DNA of 64,000 bases, from contig JACPTK010000074.1 of the NCBI GenBank assembly GCA_016192825.1, forward strand, positions 100,641 to 164,640. Direction: 5' to 3'. A program made the position numbers and the translations under genes. The notes under the pieces are model-generated. The model was not told the origin of the DNA and made no database searches. It was given only the letters and a program-made list of their open reading frames with translations. This DNA comes from Betaproteobacteria bacterium. Its GTDB lineage: Bacteria > Pseudomonadota > Gammaproteobacteria > Burkholderiales > SG8-41. Of this stretch, positions 1 through 14,282 are shown in pieces; positions within the stretch are counted from its first letter, which is position 1, and every line of letters starts with the position of its first letter.

Positions 1-52
1 CCCGCAGTAACGCCCGCACGCCGACTGGGCTGGGCGATCGGTGATTCCGAAG

Positions 53-252
53 TTATCAACACCATCTTGTGGATAACTATGTTGACACCATGCTCGACTC
101 GAACAGGAAGCTTGCCGGCGCTGATCTGGCTGAACCGGTGCCAGCCGTAAAGCCTATGTCTAATTCCCTATTAAACAATCATTTATGTTCAAGTAGCGGC
201 ATGGATCGACAACCCGTAATAAACCGGACGATGTAAAAAGCTTTGTGAATAA
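53..252. promoter_or_regulatory. Cluster of DnaA-box-like sites downstream of hemE
   Basis: TGTGGATAA at 68-76 and TGTGAATAA at 244-252 both fit the reverse complement of the DnaA box TTATNCACA. TTATCAACA at 53-61 is a one-mismatch site. Between them lies an AT-rich stretch (about 158-190) that stands out in this GC-rich window. The first 293 bases hold no gene I can support. The sites could mark a replication-origin-like region or a DnaA-controlled promoter for a gene left of the window. With only three sites this remains an inference. Confidence 0.4.
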
Positions 253-293
253 CTCGGCTAATTTCACCGCAAAGCCATGACTGGCGCGGTTCT

Positions 294-1355
294 TCAGTGA
301 TAGGCAGGACTTAATTCGTGCACGGTTTCCACTAGCGCCGCGACACTCTCCGGCGCGGTATGCTGAGAGACGCCGTGGCCGAGGTTGAACACATGACCGG
401 AACCGCGGCCAAAGGCGGCGAGCACTGCTGCGGCACCTTTACGCGTTGCCTCCGGCCCGGCGAGCAGGACGGCGGGGTCGAGATTTCCCTGCAACGCGAC
501 CCGCTGCCCGATCAGGCTGCGCGCCATGCCCAGATCCGCAGTCCAGTCCAGACCGACCGCATCGCAGCCGCTCGCGGCGATCGCCTCAAGCCAGGCCGCG
601 CCACCCTTGGTGAACAGGATGGCGGGAACGCGCTCGCCGTCGTGCTCGCGCTTCACGCCCTCGAGCACGCGCTGCATGTAAGCGAGCGAGAACTCGCGGT
701 ATTCGGCGGCGCCGAGCGTGCCGCCCCAGGTATCGAATACCATCACCGCTTGCGCTCCCGATTCGATCTGCGCGTTGAGATAGGCGATGACCGCGCGGCT
801 GTTGATCTCCAGCAAGTGGTGCAACAGGTCCGGGCGGCTGTAGAGCAGGGTCTTGATGAGTCGGAATTCGGCGCTAGCGCCGCCTTCCACCATGTAGCAG
901 GCGAGCGTAAACGGGCTGCCGGAGAAGCCGATCAGCGGCACGCTGCCGGCGAGCGCCTTTCGCACCTGGCCTACCGTGTCGAGGACGTAGCGTAGCTGGC
1001 GGTCCGGGTCCGGTACCGTGAGGTCCCGGATCTGGCGTTCTTCGCGCAGCGGGCGCGCGAAGCGCGGGCCTTCGCCTTCGACGAACCCCAGGCCCAGCCC
1101 CATGGCATCCGGTACCGTGAGGATGTCTGAGAAAACGATCGCGGCATCGAGCCGGAAGCGTGCCAGCGGCTGCAGCGTCACCTCGGTGGCGAGATCGGGA
1201 TTCTTGGCGAGCGAGAGAAAGCTGCCGGCGCGCGCCCGGGTCGCGTTGTACTCGGGGAGATAGCGCCCGGCTTGCCGCATGATCCAGACCGGCGTGTAGG
1301 CCGTCGGCTGCCTGAGCAGCGCGCGGATCAGCGTGTCGTTCTTGAGCTTTGCCAT
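294..1355 (-). CDS. hemE: Uroporphyrinogen decarboxylase
   Basis: Decarboxylates the four acetate side chains of uroporphyrinogen III to give coproporphyrinogen III in cytoplasmic haem synthesis. The 353-residue length is normal for HemE. The N-terminal signature [10 protein letters not shown] (residues 27-36), which binds substrate carboxylates, is intact, as is [12 protein letters not shown] with the catalytic-type Asp near residue 77. The C-terminal part carries LQGNLDP and FNLGHG, both typical of the family. It starts with ATG. It lies downstream of gltBD on the same strand but is separated from gltD by a 211-bp palindromic element and a strong GC hairpin, so it probably has its own promoter. 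Three other haem genes (hemB, hemL, hemF) are scattered through the window. Confidence 0.97.
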   Translation of the reverse strand: MAKLKNDTLIRALLRQPTAYTPVWIMRQAGRYLPEYNATRARAGSFLSLAKNPDLATEVTLQPLARFRLDAAIVFSDILTVPDAMGLGLGFVEGEGPRFARPLREERQIRDLTVPDPDRQLRYVLDTVGQVRKALAGSVPLIGFSGSPFTLACYMVEGGASAEFRLIKTLLYSRPDLLHHLLEINSRAVIAYLNAQIESGAQAVMVFDTWGGTLGAAEYREFSLAYMQRVLEGVKREHDGERVPAILFTKGGAAWLEAIAASGCDAVGLDWTADLGMARSLIGQRVALQGNLDPAVLLAGPEATRKGAAAVLAAFGRGSGHVFNLGHGVSQHTAPESVAALVETVHELSPAYH

Positions 1356-1390
1356 GTCGATTAGTGCGCCCCGACACCGCCGCAGGGGGT

Positions 1391-1413
1391 GCGGGGGGCA
1401 GCAAGCCCCCCGC
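1391..1413. other. GC-rich hairpin between gltD and hemE
   Basis: Perfect 9-bp inverted repeat GCGGGGGGC / GCCCCCCGC with a 5-base loop, just upstream of the hemE start. No T-run follows on either strand, so it is not a canonical terminator. It may act in the hemE leader or slow transcription coming from gltBD. Confidence 0.45.
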
Positions 1414-1444
1414 TCAAGCCTGTGCCGGGATCAGGAATTGCCGC

Positions 1445-1655
1445 CTAGCAGCCTGTCGGACTTAGGTGTCGGACAGGCTGCTAACAGCAAAACCGCCTGC
1501 GGATTTCGAATGAAACCCCGGATCGCGGCACTTATTGGCCCCCAAAGGGCGCACGAGTAGGCTCGAAATGAAGTTTTCATTGCTTTTTGCCTCGATCTTC
1601 GTGCAGGCGGTTTTGCATAAGGAGTTTGTCGGATCCCAGTCCGACAAACTCCTAG
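1445..1655. mobile_element. Palindromic MITE-like element, copy A
   Basis: A 211-bp element with CTAG at both ends (1445-1448 and 1652-1655). Its left end is a hairpin (AGCAGCCTGTCGGAC pairing with GTCGGACAGGCTGCT). Its right end is a second hairpin (AGGAGTTTGTCGGA pairing with TCCGACAAACTCCT). Between them an inverted pair, GCAAAACCGCCTGC / GCAGGCGGTTTTGC, encloses the centre. It carries no ORF of note. The outer CTAG at 1652-1655 contains the stop codon of gltD. The outside flanks GGAATTGCCGC (1434-1444) and GCGGCAATTCC (1657-1667) are perfect inverted repeats. Copies B and C share the same architecture. CTAG ends fit the YTAR target of IS5-group elements, but no transposase is present in the window. 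Confidence 0.75.
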
Positions 1656-3127
1656 CGCGGCAATTCCGAAGACCCCATGAGGAGTTCGTCCACCGCGCGC
1701 GCGCACTGGCGTCCCTCGCGGATCGCCCAGACCACGAGCGACTGCCCGCGCCGCATATCGCCCGCGGCGAATATCCTGGGGACCGATGTGGCATAGCAGC
1801 CCCGCCCGTCGGTAGTGGCTTTGGCGTTGCCGCGAGCGTCCTTCTGCACGCCGAAGCCTTCCAGCATCGACTGCACGGGCGAGACGAAGCCCATCGCCAG
1901 CAGCACGAGGTCGGCGGGCAGCGTGAACTCGGACCCGGGAATCTCGTTCATCCGGCCATCCCGCCATTCCAGCCGCGCCGCCTGCAGTGCGGTGACCTTG
2001 CCGCGCTCTTCCCCTTCCCCGCCGACGAACGCCTTGGTGGCGATCGACCAGTCGCGGTTGACGCCCTCCTCGTGGGAGGGGGAGGTTCGCAACCGCGTCG
2101 GCCAGTACGGCCAGGCCGGGTTCCGCTCGACGTCGGGCGGCATCGGCAGCAGCTCGAATTGAGTGATGGATCTTGCACCGTGGCGATTGGAGGTGCCAAC
2201 GCAGTCGGAGCCGGTGTCTCCGCCGCCAATGATGACCACGTGTTTGTCGGTCGCCCACAGATCGGGAACCCCGGCGTCGCCCGCGACGCGCTTGTTCTGC
2301 AGCGGCAGGAACTCCATCGCGAAGTGCACGCCGTCGAGCTCCCGGCCGGGAATCGGCAAATCGCGCGGTTGCTCCGCACCCCCCGCAAGCACCACGGCAT
2401 CGAACTCGGCAAGGAGCTTGCCTGGCGCGATCGTGCCCGTCGCCCAGTCGGGGATGCCCTTGCCGGGGCGCTGGTTCCCGACATGAACACCGGTGCGAAA
2501 CGAGACGCCCTCGGCGGCCATTTGCTCCATGCGGCGGTCGATCTGCCACTTTTCGAGCTTGAAATCGGGAATGCCGTAGCGTAGCAGCCCGCCGATGCGG
2601 TCGTTCCGCTCGAACACGACGACGCCGTGTCCGGCCCGCGCGAGCTGCTGCGCGCAGGCGAGTCCCGCCGGGCCGGAACCCACGACCGCCACTTTTTTCC
2701 CGGTCTTGTGCGCCGCCGGCCACGGCGTGACCCAGCCCGCCGCCCAGGCCTTGTCGATGATCGCGTGCTCGATCGACTTGATCCCGACCGCGTCCTCGTT
2801 GATGCGCAGCACGCAGGCCTCCTCGCAGGGTGCCGGGCAGATGCGCCCCGTGAACTCGGGAAAGTTGTTGGTCGAATGGAGCGTGTCGATCGCCGCTTTC
2901 CAGTCCTGGCGATAGACGAGATCGTTCCAGTCCGGAATGAGGTTGTCGACCGGGCAGCCGCTCATGCAGAACGGAATGCCGCAGTCCATGCAGCGCGCGC
3001 CCTGGATTTTCGCCTGCTCGTCGGTCAGGGCCGGGATGAATTCGCGAAAGTGCCGCTTGCGGCTCTCTTTCGCCTCGTAGGCCTCTTCGACGCGCTCGAA
3101 CTCGAGAAATCCGGTGACTTTTCCCAT
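1652..3127 (-). CDS. gltD: Glutamate synthase [NADPH] small subunit
   Basis: Small subunit of NADPH-dependent glutamate synthase. It carries FAD and takes electrons from NADPH to GltB through Fe-S clusters. Its 491 residues include an N-terminal cysteine-rich region (CMDCGIPFC, then GCPVDN and CPAPCEEAC) for two 4Fe-4S clusters. The FAD-binding [14 protein letters not shown] lies near residue 150, and a second nucleotide-binding motif, GGGDTGSD, near residue 300. The C-terminus GSSELPR is typical of the family. The TAG stop lies in the CTAG that borders repeat copy A, so the insertion has not altered the protein. It is co-directional with gltB across a 103-bp gap. Confidence 0.97.
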   Translation of the reverse strand: MGKVTGFLEFERVEEAYEAKESRKRHFREFIPALTDEQAKIQGARCMDCGIPFCMSGCPVDNLIPDWNDLVYRQDWKAAIDTLHSTNNFPEFTGRICPAPCEEACVLRINEDAVGIKSIEHAIIDKAWAAGWVTPWPAAHKTGKKVAVVGSGPAGLACAQQLARAGHGVVVFERNDRIGGLLRYGIPDFKLEKWQIDRRMEQMAAEGVSFRTGVHVGNQRPGKGIPDWATGTIAPGKLLAEFDAVVLAGGAEQPRDLPIPGRELDGVHFAMEFLPLQNKRVAGDAGVPDLWATDKHVVIIGGGDTGSDCVGTSNRHGARSITQFELLPMPPDVERNPAWPYWPTRLRTSPSHEEGVNRDWSIATKAFVGGEGEERGKVTALQAARLEWRDGRMNEIPGSEFTLPADLVLLAMGFVSPVQSMLEGFGVQKDARGNAKATTDGRGCYATSVPRIFAAGDMRRGQSLVVWAIREGRQCARAVDELLMGSSELPR

Positions 3128-3230
3128 CGTATCTCTAATGCTCGGTCGTTAATACGCTGCCGGGGCGTGCCGCGCGTCTAGGAAAGGCCTCGCCGCTTGT
3201 GGCGGACGGCGCCCCGAAAGCGGCCTCCGA

Positions 3231-7880
<4,650 letters not shown>

Positions 7881-7972
7881 GAGCTTGTCCTAAAGAGCAT
7901 TCATTTCAAGGAGTTGCAGAAAGTCACGTCGCGCCGCGACAACGCCAGAGGAAATCAACGGCGCAGTCGGGA

Positions 7973-8001
7973 AGTTTACTGGCATCAGGCACTTACATCA
8001 A
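7973..8001 (-). promoter_or_regulatory. Candidate sigma-70 promoter of gltBD
   Basis: Read on the minus strand, TTGATG (8001-7996) is followed by a 17-base spacer and TAAACT (7978-7973), about 90 bases upstream of the gltB GTG. It is the best match in the 148-bp dGTPase-gltB gap. It has no experimental support. Confidence 0.45.
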
Positions 8002-8028
8002 CCGGAATCCGGCATTAACCGCCGCCGC

Positions 8029-9156
8029 TCAGGTTTCCTCGATCGAGAACAAGCGCCGATGTTCGAGCATCGCGTAGCGATCGGTCATGCCGGCGATGTA
8101 ATCCGCAATGGCGCGCGGCGCGTCCACCCGTGCGCGCGCCTGGAATTCCGGCGGCAGCAGGCGGATGTCCGACAGGAACGCCGCAAACAGCTCGGTGACG
8201 ATACGGCGCGCCTTGGTGCTCATCCGCACTACGCGGTAGTGACGGTAGAGATTGTCGTGCAGGAAGCGTTTGAGCTCCAGGCTTTCCTCGCGGATACGCG
8301 GGCTGAAGGCGATGAGCGGCGGCGCCAGGCGCACCGCTTCGACGGATGCCGGGGCATATCCGCGGATGTTATCCGCGCTGGCGCGCACGAGATCGATCAC
8401 GAGGGTGCCGATCATGCGTCGCACGGTCTCGTGCACCAGGCGACGGCCCGCCACCTTGGGATACGCGCGCAACACCGCCTTCATGTGGCGGGAGACGATG
8501 CGCACGTCCGCGAGCTGCTCAAGGCTGAGCAGCCCCGAGCGCAGGCCGTCATCCACATCGTGGTTGTTATAGGCGATCTCGTCGGCAAGGTTCGCAAGTT
8601 GCGCCTCCAGCGATGGCCGTCGCTTCTTGATGAACCGCTCTCCAACGTCGCCCAGGGCACGCGCGTTCCGGGGAGAGCAATGCTTCAATATCCCTTCGCG
8701 CGATTCGAAGGTGAGATTGAGGCCGTCGTATGCGGCGTAGCGCTGCTCGAGCACGTCCACCACGCGCAGGCTCTGGAGGTTGTGCTCAAAACCGCCGTAG
8801 GGCCGCATGCAGGCGTTGAGCGCGTCCTGTCCGGTGTGACCGAAGGGGGTATGGCCGAGGTCATGGGCGAGCGCGATGGCTTCGGTAAGGTCCTCGTCAA
8901 GCCGCAGGCTGCGCGCGACCGATCGCGCGATTTGCGCCACTTCGAGGCTGTGGGTGAGGCGGGTGCGGAACAGGTCGCCTTCGTGGTTGATGAAGACCTG
9001 GGTCTTGTACTCGAGGCGCCGGAACGCGGTGGAGTGGATGATGCGGTCGCGGTCGCGCTGGTATTCGCTGCGGCCGCGCGGCGGCGGCTCGCGATGGCGG
9101 CGGCCGCGGGAACGCTCCGGGTCTGCCGCGTACGGGGCGAGCTCGCGCTCAGGCAT
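8029..9156 (-). CDS. dgt: dGTPase-like deoxynucleoside triphosphate triphosphohydrolase
   Basis: HD-superfamily enzyme expected to hydrolyse dNTPs to deoxynucleoside and triphosphate, as in the type-2 dGTPase-like subfamily. The HD metal-binding set is complete: RLTHSLEV supplies the first His, [13 protein letters not shown] the His-Asp pair and downstream His, and [12 protein letters not shown] the last Asp. An earlier in-frame start at 9180 exists. I prefer ATG at 9156, which gives 375 residues and overlaps the end of aroB by 8 bases, typical of translational coupling. It is the last gene of the pil-aroK-aroB run. The true substrate cannot be read from the sequence. Confidence 0.9.
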   Translation of the reverse strand: MPERELAPYAADPERSRGRRHREPPPRGRSEYQRDRDRIIHSTAFRRLEYKTQVFINHEGDLFRTRLTHSLEVAQIARSVARSLRLDEDLTEAIALAHDLGHTPFGHTGQDALNACMRPYGGFEHNLQSLRVVDVLEQRYAAYDGLNLTFESREGILKHCSPRNARALGDVGERFIKKRRPSLEAQLANLADEIAYNNHDVDDGLRSGLLSLEQLADVRIVSRHMKAVLRAYPKVAGRRLVHETVRRMIGTLVIDLVRASADNIRGYAPASVEAVRLAPPLIAFSPRIREESLELKRFLHDNLYRHYRVVRMSTKARRIVTELFAAFLSDIRLLPPEFQARARVDAPRAIADYIAGMTDRYAMLEHRRLFSIEET

Positions 9157-10237
9157 GGGCCCGGGCGGCTCCCAGCACATCCGCGAGCGCCTTAGCGGGG
9201 ACCTGGTCCGTCATGAACGCCTCGCCGATGCCCTTGAGCAGAATGAAGCGGATGCGCCCGCCCTCGACCTTCTTGTCGTGGCCCATCAACCCGAGGTAGC
9301 GTTCCAGGCCGAGGTCAGGAGCCGTCACGGGCAAGCCGGCGGCCGCCAGGATGGTCGTGACGCGCTCGACCTCGTCGCGGCCGATCAATCCGAGACGGTG
9401 CGACAGCCGTGTCGCGAGCGCCATGCCGGCGCCAACCGCTTCGCCGTGCAACCAACGGTCGTAGCCCGTGCCGGCTTCGATCGCGTGACCGAAGGTGTGG
9501 CCAAAATTGAGCAGGGCCCGCGGCCCGGTTTCGCGCTCATCGAGGGCGACCACTTCGGCTTTGTTCGCGCAGGAGCGCTCGATGGCATGGGCCAGCACGC
9601 CAGGCTCGCGCTTGACGAGCCCCGCCATATTGCCCTCCAGCCAGTCGAAGAACCCCGGGTCGCGGATCAGGCCGTACTTGATGACCTCCGCCAGCCCGGC
9701 GGCCATCTCGCGCGCCGGGAGCGTGGCGAGGGTATCGGTGTCGGAAATGACGGCAAGCGGTTGGTAGAACGCTCCGATCATGTTCTTCCCGAGCGGGTGG
9801 TTGATCGCGGTCTTGCCGCCGACCGAGGAGTCGACCTGCGCGAGCAGTGTGGTCGGCACCTGGATATACGGCACGCCGCGCTGGTAAATGGCCGCGGCGA
9901 ACCCGGCGAGGTCCCCGATCACCCCGCCTCCCAGCGCGATCAGCGCGGTGCCGCGCTCGCAACGGTGCTCGAGCAGCGCGTCGAAAACGCGATTGAGCGT
10001 TTCCCAGTTCTTGTGCGTCTCGCCGTCAGGAAGCGTGATCGGCACGACGGTGACGCCCCGGGCCTCCAGCGCGCGTTGAAGCGGCATGAGGTAGAGGGGC
10101 TCGACGATGGTGTTGGTGACGACGGCGGCTTTGCCGTGAGGCAGCCGCTCCGCCATCAACTCGGCGCGCGCGAGCAGGCCCGCGCCGATATGTATCGGAT
10201 AGCTGCGCTCGCCCAGCTCCACCTTCAGCGTAAGCAT
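9149..10237 (-). CDS. aroB: 3-dehydroquinate synthase
   Basis: Second step of the shikimate pathway: converts DAHP to 3-dehydroquinate using NAD and a divalent metal. The 362-residue length is normal. Diagnostic motifs are [33 protein letters not shown] and the metal-binding region around [12 protein letters not shown] and LHGEAV. It lies 23 bases downstream of aroK and overlaps the dGTPase start by 8 bases. aroK-aroB pairing next to pilQ is the usual betaproteobacterial arrangement. Confidence 0.97.
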   Translation of the reverse strand: MLTLKVELGERSYPIHIGAGLLARAELMAERLPHGKAAVVTNTIVEPLYLMPLQRALEARGVTVVPITLPDGETHKNWETLNRVFDALLEHRCERGTALIALGGGVIGDLAGFAAAIYQRGVPYIQVPTTLLAQVDSSVGGKTAINHPLGKNMIGAFYQPLAVISDTDTLATLPAREMAAGLAEVIKYGLIRDPGFFDWLEGNMAGLVKREPGVLAHAIERSCANKAEVVALDERETGPRALLNFGHTFGHAIEAGTGYDRWLHGEAVGAGMALATRLSHRLGLIGRDEVERVTTILAAAGLPVTAPDLGLERYLGLMGHDKKVEGGRIRFILLKGIGEAFMTDQVPAKALADVLGAARAHA

Positions 10238-10260
10238 GCCCCGCCTCGGTCAGCGTCCGC

Positions 10261-10860
10261 TCAGCCGGCGCGCATCGGTGCGCCCTGGTGCCGGCCCTCG
10301 CCCGCCTGGTGCCTGAACAACTGGTCTTCCAGCCGGTGCGTGAGGCTGCCCAGGCTCTGGTTGCCGGTATCGATGACAATGTCCGCAACCTCGCGGTAAA
10401 GCGGGTCGCGCTCGTCGAACAGCTGCTGGAGTTTGCGCTGGGGATCCGTCGTCCTGAGCAGCGGCCGGCGCTTGTCGTGTCGCGTGCGATGCCACAGATC
10501 GGCAGGGCTTGCTCGCAGATAGACCACGATGCCGTTGTCGGCGAGCAGCTTGCGATTGATCGCGGAGACCACCGCGCCGCCGCCCGTGGCGAGCACGATG
10601 TCGCGGTGCCCGACCAGCTCCGCCAGGATTTTCGCCTCGCGCGCGCGAAATCCGGCCTCGCCTTCAATCTCGAAGATCACCGCGACCTTGACGCCTGTCG
10701 CGCGCTCGATTTCATGGTCGCAGTCATAGAAGGTCTTGCCAAGACGCCGCGCGAGCAGCTTCCCCACCGAGGACTTGCCTGCGCCCATCAGGCCGACCAG
10801 GAAGATGTTGCCGGGAAGGCTGCCGCGCGCCGCCTCCGGCCTCTGATTCGCGCCGCTCAT
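10261..10860 (-). CDS. aroK: Shikimate kinase
   Basis: Phosphorylates shikimate at O3 using ATP. The 199 residues include a Walker A motif (GLMGAGKSSVGK), the shikimate-binding DCD near residue 46, the FR of the substrate site in EAGFRAREA, the GGG motif (LATGGGAV) and the lid segment RTRHDKRRPLL. The N-terminus carries about 15 extra residues ahead of the P-loop, common in betaproteobacterial homologues. It is separated from pilQ by a strong terminator, so aroK-aroB-dgt are likely transcribed from a promoter after that hairpin or by read-through. Confidence 0.96.
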   Translation of the reverse strand: MSGANQRPEAARGSLPGNIFLVGLMGAGKSSVGKLLARRLGKTFYDCDHEIERATGVKVAVIFEIEGEAGFRAREAKILAELVGHRDIVLATGGGAVVSAINRKLLADNGIVVYLRASPADLWHRTRHDKRRPLLRTTDPQRKLQQLFDERDPLYREVADIVIDTGNQSLGSLTHRLEDQLFRHQAGEGRHQGAPMRAG

Positions 10861-10917
10861 GAAGCGATTCTAACGGAACGGGCGCGCGCCGCCTAACCCG
10901 CGCCGCCGCGCTAGCGA

Positions 10918-10950
10918 CCAAAAAAAGGCGGCCGCCCGGCCGCCTTTCTC
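10918..10950 (-). terminator. Intrinsic terminator after pilQ
   Basis: GGCGGCCG (10927-10934) pairs perfectly with CGGCCGCC (10937-10944). On the minus strand the hairpin is followed by a run of at least seven T (the A-run up to 10926). It sits 14 bases past the pilQ stop and should end the pilMNOPQ transcript. Confidence 0.85.
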
Positions 10951-10963
10951 CCCGAGTCGCCGC

Positions 10964-13105
10964 TTATTGGCGCAGCGTCAGGTTGTCCTTGAGAACCTTC
11001 GGCGAAATGAAGATGAGAAGCTCGCGCCGGTCGTCCCGCTTCAGGTTCTGCTTGAACAGGAACCCGACATAGGGCAGGTCGCCCAGCACCGGGACCTTGT
11101 TCGTGCCGGAACTTTCTTCCTGCGTGTAGATCCCGCCGATCACCACCGTGCCCCCGTTCTCGACCAGCACCTCCGTGACGATCTGCTTGGTCTCGATCGC
11201 CGGTGGCGTGACGGCGAGGGTCGAAACCGAGTCCTTGTTGATCCTCAGGTTCATGATCACGTTGTCGTCAGGCGTGATCTGCGGCTTGACCTTGAGGGAG
11301 AGCGTCGCCTTCTTGAACGAGACGCTGGTCGCGCCGCTTGAAGTCGCCTGCTGGTACGGGACTTCGGTGCCCTGCTCGATGATCGCCTCCACCTGGTCGG
11401 CGGTGAGCACGCGCGGGCTGGAGATGACCTTGCCCTTGCCGTCGGCCTGCAGCGCCGACAGCTCCAGGTCGATGAACTTGGTGCGGCTCTGGTTGAACAG
11501 GATCATCGAGAACAAGCCGCCCGAGCCCGCCCCGACAGGCGCAGGAAGGTTCACGTTCAGGTTGCCGGTCGAGAATGCGGGAACGGTTCCGTCACTGCCC
11601 GCGTTCGGGGCAACCGTGCCCAACGCGCCGCCAAAGGTGACCACCGGCATGCGGTTAGTATTACCAATCGAGTTACCCAGACCGAGGGGCGAACGGCCTC
11701 CACCTTCCTCGCGGTAGCCCAGCCTGACGCCGAGGTTGCGGCTGAACGTGTCGGTGGCTTCCACGATCCGCGACTCGATCATCACCTGGCGCACCGGCAC
11801 GTCGACCTTGCGCAGCAGCTTGCGCACCTCCTCCAGCCGCGACGGCGTGTCCTGCACGAAGATCATGTTGGTGCGCGAGTCGACCACGGCGCTGCCGCGC
11901 TTGGAGAGGATGCGCTGCTGGGGATCGGACAGCAGCTTCTGGAAATCGGCGCCCTTCTGGTAGTTCAACTGGAAGCTCTCGGTGCGGGTCGGCTCCAGAT
12001 CCGAGATCTGCTGCTGCGCCTCGAGCGCCAGCTTCTCGCGCGTGGCGAGCTCGTCCCGCGGGGCGATCCACACCACGTTGCCGGTCTTGCGCATGTCGAG
12101 GCCCTTGCTCTGCAGGATGATGTCGAGCGCCTGATCCCACGGCACGTCCTTCAGCCGCAGCGTCAGGCTGCCGCTCACCGTGTCGCTGGTGATGATGTTC
12201 AGCCCGGTGAAATCGGCGATCACCTGCAGCACCGCGCGCACCTCCACGTTCTGGAAATTGAGCGAGAGCTTCTCGCCGGTGTAGCCGCCGCCCCGCGCGA
12301 TGCGATCCTGTTCCTGGGACTGCTGCTTCACTTCAACGATGAACCGGTTGTCGGACTGGTAGGCGGTGTGCTCCCAGTTGCCGCGCGGCTCGATCACCAC
12401 CCGCGTGTTGCCGCCTTGCGTGACCGCGTCGATGGTTTGCACCGGCGTGCCGAAATCGGTCACATCCAGGCGCCGCTGCAGGTTCTTCGGCAACGCGGTG
12501 TTGATGAAGTCGACGACGATCGTCTTGCCCAGCAGCTTGAGGTCGATGCCGACGGCGTTGTCGGACAGGTCGACCACGATGCGTCCCTCGCCGTTGCCGC
12601 CGCGCCGGAAATCGATGTCTCGCAGCGCATGGCGCTGCTCCCCCGGCCTCGATTCGGCGAAACGGGTGGTCATCCCCGCGGGGCCCCCGGCCGCCACGGC
12701 GCCCTGCAGCGTAATAAGCAGCGCGCGTCCTTCGATCTGCGTGTCATAGCTCGTGGCGCGGGACAGATTGAGCACGAGCCGCGTGCGATCGCCCGCCTGC
12801 ACGACGTTGATGCTGCGCAGGTCGCCTTCCCCGACCTCTTGCGCGCTGCGGCCGAGCGCGCTCCCGGTATTGGGAAAGTCGAACGCGATGCGCGGCGGGT
12901 TGTTCACCGTGAACCCGGCCGGCGGACTCGCGGGCGCGTCCTTCAGCGTCACCCTGACGATCACTTTGCCGCCGGTCGCCGGGGACACGTTGATCGACTC
13001 GATGGTGTTCGCCTGGGCGTGTGCGGCGAAGCTCGCCGCGGCGAGCAGCAGCCCCAGCAACCCGCTCAGGATCGGCGAAAAATTTAAAAAGCCTTGGATT
13101 TTCAT
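10964..13105 (-). CDS. pilQ: Type IV pilus secretin
   Basis: Forms the outer-membrane secretin ring through which the type IV pilus is extruded. The sequence shows a signal peptide ending near AAHAQA, two AMIN domains (peptidoglycan binding) in the first 280 residues, a secretin/TonB short N-terminal domain around LNFQNVEVRAVLQVIADFTG, an N1-type domain, and the C-terminal secretin domain ending VPVLGDLPYVGFLFKQ. An upstream in-frame start (13159) overlaps pilP. ATG at 13105 is chosen because an AGGAGA site precedes it and the signal peptide begins right there, giving 713 residues. Confidence 0.96.
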   Translation of the reverse strand: MKIQGFLNFSPILSGLLGLLLAAASFAAHAQANTIESINVSPATGGKVIVRVTLKDAPASPPAGFTVNNPPRIAFDFPNTGSALGRSAQEVGEGDLRSINVVQAGDRTRLVLNLSRATSYDTQIEGRALLITLQGAVAAGGPAGMTTRFAESRPGEQRHALRDIDFRRGGNGEGRIVVDLSDNAVGIDLKLLGKTIVVDFINTALPKNLQRRLDVTDFGTPVQTIDAVTQGGNTRVVIEPRGNWEHTAYQSDNRFIVEVKQQSQEQDRIARGGGYTGEKLSLNFQNVEVRAVLQVIADFTGLNIITSDTVSGSLTLRLKDVPWDQALDIILQSKGLDMRKTGNVVWIAPRDELATREKLALEAQQQISDLEPTRTESFQLNYQKGADFQKLLSDPQQRILSKRGSAVVDSRTNMIFVQDTPSRLEEVRKLLRKVDVPVRQVMIESRIVEATDTFSRNLGVRLGYREEGGGRSPLGLGNSIGNTNRMPVVTFGGALGTVAPNAGSDGTVPAFSTGNLNVNLPAPVGAGSGGLFSMILFNQSRTKFIDLELSALQADGKGKVISSPRVLTADQVEAIIEQGTEVPYQQATSSGATSVSFKKATLSLKVKPQITPDDNVIMNLRINKDSVSTLAVTPPAIETKQIVTEVLVENGGTVVIGGIYTQEESSGTNKVPVLGDLPYVGFLFKQNLKRDDRRELLIFISPKVLKDNLTLRQ

Positions 13106-13119
13106 TGTGTTGTCTCCTG

Positions 13120-13638
13120 TCATTCCTGGAGCAGCAGCGTTCGTTCTTCTTCCTTCCACTCGTTGCTGCTGTCTTGAACCAGTTCCTTCAGCTTGACCGC
13201 GGCCTCATTGATGTCGGTGATGCGCCCAAAGTTCTGCCCCATGAAATCTCCGGCCCTGACCCGGTACAGGTTGTTGTCCGGCGTCTTGATCAGCGCGTAG
13301 AAATCCTTGTGCTGCTGCAGCGTGCCCACCATTTTTAGGTTCTCGAGAGGAAACGCTTCCAGCGGCCCCTTGCGGTGATCCTTTGGCGGCTGCAGGGCGC
13401 CGGGGACGTTGGAGGTCTTGGGCGGCTCGATCTTGCGCGGCACGAAGGGGTCGATGAGATCGAACGCGGCGTATTCGAACGGTTCGTACGGCTTCACCTC
13501 CGGCAACGGCGGTATACGGCCGCGCGGCATGTTGTCGGACTCTTTAACGAATTGCCGCAGATCCGAATGCTGCTCGCCGCCGCACGAGGCGAGCAGGAGA
13601 CCGAGCAACGCGATTGCGAGGGAATGGCGCATCATCAT
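13120..13638 (-). CDS. pilP: Type IV pilus assembly lipoprotein PilP
   Basis: Inner-membrane lipoprotein that links the PilMNO alignment complex to the PilQ secretin. At 172 residues it has a lipobox, LLASC, near residue 20, a proline-rich linker, and the C-terminal beta-sandwich with FPLENLKMVGTL and VRAGDFMGQNFG, which is characteristic of PilP. Its start overlaps the pilO stop as ATGA. Three consecutive ATG codons open the gene, so the exact start is uncertain by two codons. Confidence 0.95.
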   Translation of the reverse strand: MMMRHSLAIALLGLLLASCGGEQHSDLRQFVKESDNMPRGRIPPLPEVKPYEPFEYAAFDLIDPFVPRKIEPPKTSNVPGALQPPKDHRKGPLEAFPLENLKMVGTLQQHKDFYALIKTPDNNLYRVRAGDFMGQNFGRITDINEAAVKLKELVQDSSNEWKEEERTLLLQE

Positions 13639-14276
13639 TTCTTCTTGCCCTTCGGAGATGCGGCCTTTCTCTGCGCCGCAATCTCTTCGTCGTCGAGATA
13701 GCGGAACGTCCTGGCGGTCGCGTCGAGCACCAATCCGCTGCCGCTGCCCTTGGCGGTGGACAGCGCGATATTGTTCAGCGTGACGATGCGGGACAGCTTG
13801 CTGATGTCGCTTGCGAAGGCGCCGATGTCATGGTATGAGCCGCTGATCTTGATCGTAATCGGCAGCTCCGCGTAGAAATCCTGCCGCGTCTCTCCACCAG
13901 CGGGCTTGAACAGCTCAAACTGCAAGCCACGCCCCAGGCCGGCCTGGTTGATATCGGTGAGCAACGCGTCCATTTCGGACTTGCCCGGCAGCTGCTTGAG
14001 CAGCGCGCCGAACTGTTTTTCGATGTCCTCCAGCTGCTTCTGGTAGGCCGGCAGGTTGATCGCTTCGCTCTTCTTGGTGAGGAAGGTCTTGCGCAGCCCT
14101 TGTTCCTCCGTGGCTTTTGCCTCGATCCGGGCCATCTGGTCGTCCCAGTCGAAATACCAGCTCGCGCCGACGATGGCCACGAGCACCAGCAACAGCACCG
14201 CCAGCTTGGGCAGGATCGGCCAGCTGCCGATCTTCTTCGGGTCGAGCCGCCTCAAATCATCGAGCGTCATGGCCAT
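13635..14276 (-). CDS. pilO: Type IV pilus assembly protein PilO
   Basis: Bitopic inner-membrane protein that pairs with PilN in the pilus alignment subcomplex. The 213 residues have a cytoplasmic N-terminus (LDDLRRLDPKKIGSWP), one membrane segment (about residues 26-42, rich in L/V/A), a coiled-coil stretch (QMARIEAKATEEQGLRKTF), then a ferredoxin-like periplasmic domain ending in a Lys-rich tail. Start could also be the second Met (residue 3). It is 6 bases from pilN and overlaps pilP. Confidence 0.94.
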   Translation of the reverse strand: MAMTLDDLRRLDPKKIGSWPILPKLAVLLLVLVAIVGASWYFDWDDQMARIEAKATEEQGLRKTFLTKKSEAINLPAYQKQLEDIEKQFGALLKQLPGKSEMDALLTDINQAGLGRGLQFELFKPAGGETRQDFYAELPITIKISGSYHDIGAFASDISKLSRIVTLNNIALSTAKGSGSGLVLDATARTFRYLDDEEIAAQRKAASPKGKKK

Positions 14277-14282
14277 GGCGCA

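Noticed and set aside
1..293. Chromosomal oriC
   Set aside because: Only three DnaA-like sites, no dnaA or dnaN in the window; reported just as a DnaA-box cluster.
1535..2584. Long plus-strand open frame opposite gltD
   Set aside because: Shadow of the high-GC gltD gene; no recognisable protein motif, and gltD is certain on the other strand. Many similar frames opposite core genes were left out for the same reason.
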